From positions 1 through 6,883 of the forward strand of contig QMOL01000155.1 in assembly GCA_003648225.1 (NCBI GenBank): a stretch of DNA of 6,883 bases, given 5' to 3'. The notes under the pieces were generated by a model. That model saw only the letters and a list, made by a program, of their open reading frames with translations. It was not told where the DNA came from and made no database searches. The translations under genes were made by a program, and so were the position numbers. Below are positions 6,362-6,883 of the stretch, one piece after another. Source of the stretch: Chlamydiota bacterium. Lineage in GTDB: Bacteria > Auribacterota > UBA3054 > B51-G9. The first letter of the stretch is position 1. Each line of letters opens with the position of its first letter.

Positions 6362-6883
6362 CTAATGGTAATGTGAATAAATCAGATTTGTACCCACGCG
6401 GATTTCAAGGTCATAATTTACATAATATTCGCCGTGGGAATATGATGTACCGGCTTTTGTGCTTTTGGTATAATTAACAATATCAGATAAAATAACAATA
6501 TTTGTTGAGAGGGAATTCAGTTCAATTTCTTCTGTTATCGATTTTGAAGCTTCTAATTTAAAAACATTCTGCCCGCTGACTCCCCTGTTATAATCTTTAT
6601 TATTTTGACTGATTTTTCGATTGGCTTCTTTATCTGAACTGCTTAAAGATTTATATTTACTAGAGCCGCTTCGGGAATCACGCCGTTCTCCTCTAATCGG
6701 TGCCGAACTAACTTCCTGAATTTTTTTACCGTAGTCCTGTCTTTTAACAAAAGCATAAGTCAGTTTTAATTTATAAGGGTAGTTCATTGGTTTTCGTGTT
6801 TGAATCTTCACAAATATTTTCCCTTGTTTCTCAAACTCTTTGTGGGATTCGAGTCTTTGATTTCTTCCGTTTCCCTGTTGACG
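6362..6883 (-). CDS. Unrecognised protein, C-terminal 173 residues, truncated by window edge
   Basis: The frame is open from the right edge (6881-6883) to TAG at 6362-6364, so the N-terminus is outside. An internal GTG at 6809-6811 has an AAGGG about ten bases upstream and could be taken as a start giving 149 residues, but the frame continues upstream without a stop and reads as protein (KEFEKQGKIF), so I treat it as internal. Fragment residues 22-58 and 106-173 look like beta strands alternating hydrophobic and polar residues (KLKLTYAFVKR, YYVNYDLEIRVGTNLIY). They flank a Ser/Arg/Lys/Asn-rich low-complexity linker at 61-105. This is loosely like small beta-sandwich (FxLYD/LEA-14-type) extracytoplasmic domains, but no family is recognised. 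It is probably co-transcribed with the nucleotidase 15 bases downstream. Confidence 0.75.
   Translation of the reverse strand, partial: RQQGNGRNQRLESHKEFEKQGKIFVKIQTRKPMNYPYKLKLTYAFVKRQDYGKKIQEVSSAPIRGERRDSRSGSSKYKSLSSSDKEANRKISQNNKDYNRGVSGQNVFKLEASKSITEEIELNSLSTNIVILSDIVNYTKSTKAGTSYSHGEYYVNYDLEIRVGTNLIYSHYH

Noticed and set aside
6809..6811. GTG as start of the right-edge gene
   Set aside because: The frame stays open to the window edge with protein-like sequence upstream; the weak AAGGG is about ten bases away, so an internal Val is more likely, though not excluded.

Overview
The window is AT-rich and every supportable gene lies on the minus strand, so gene order reads from right to left. 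No taxonomic marker is present. The large exported protein at the left edge repeats lamin-tail-domain (LTD) and jelly-roll modules in an order that, from memory, is typical of very large secreted proteins in the PVC group (Verrucomicrobia, Kiritimatiellaeota, Lentisphaerae, Planctomycetes). Ribosome-binding sites are inconsistent and the gaps carry short repeats of a type common in such genomes. An uncultured PVC-type or similar Gram-negative bacterium is the best guess, held at low to moderate confidence.

Layout, in transcription order. (1) 6362-6883: the C-terminal 173 codons of an unrecognised protein that runs off the right edge. (2) 4271-6346: a complete secreted 5'-nucleotidase/UshA-type metallophosphatase with an extra C-terminal LTD. 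It starts 15 bases after gene 1 with a good Shine-Dalgarno, so the two are probably one operon. A hairpin directly after its stop may end the transcript. (3) 3968-4270: a gap with two different short tandem repeats and no convincing gene. (4) 2795-3967: a complete, probably cytoplasmic, amidohydrolase-2 family metalloenzyme related to the FluG N-terminal/uronate isomerase-like group. (5) 2221-2794: a gap with a small inverted-repeat (MITE- or REP-like) element and a consensus -10 box close to the next gene. (6) 1-2220: the first 740 codons of a large exported protein with three LTDs, a beta-sandwich inserted inside the third LTD, and a His-rich carbohydrate-binding-like module at the edge. It is open to the left edge without a stop.

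The common thread is the LTD. One is fused to an exported phosphoesterase and at least three sit in a giant surface-type protein about 2 kb away, which suggests a shared exported, surface-anchored or matrix-associated lifestyle for these products. The amidohydrolase between them has no signal peptide and no clear functional link. I do not see a defence island, mobile element with a transposase, CRISPR array, rRNA or tRNA. The most interesting points are the nested domain in the LTD protein, the nucleotidase-LTD fusion with an altered substrate loop, and the 2355-2490 repeat element.
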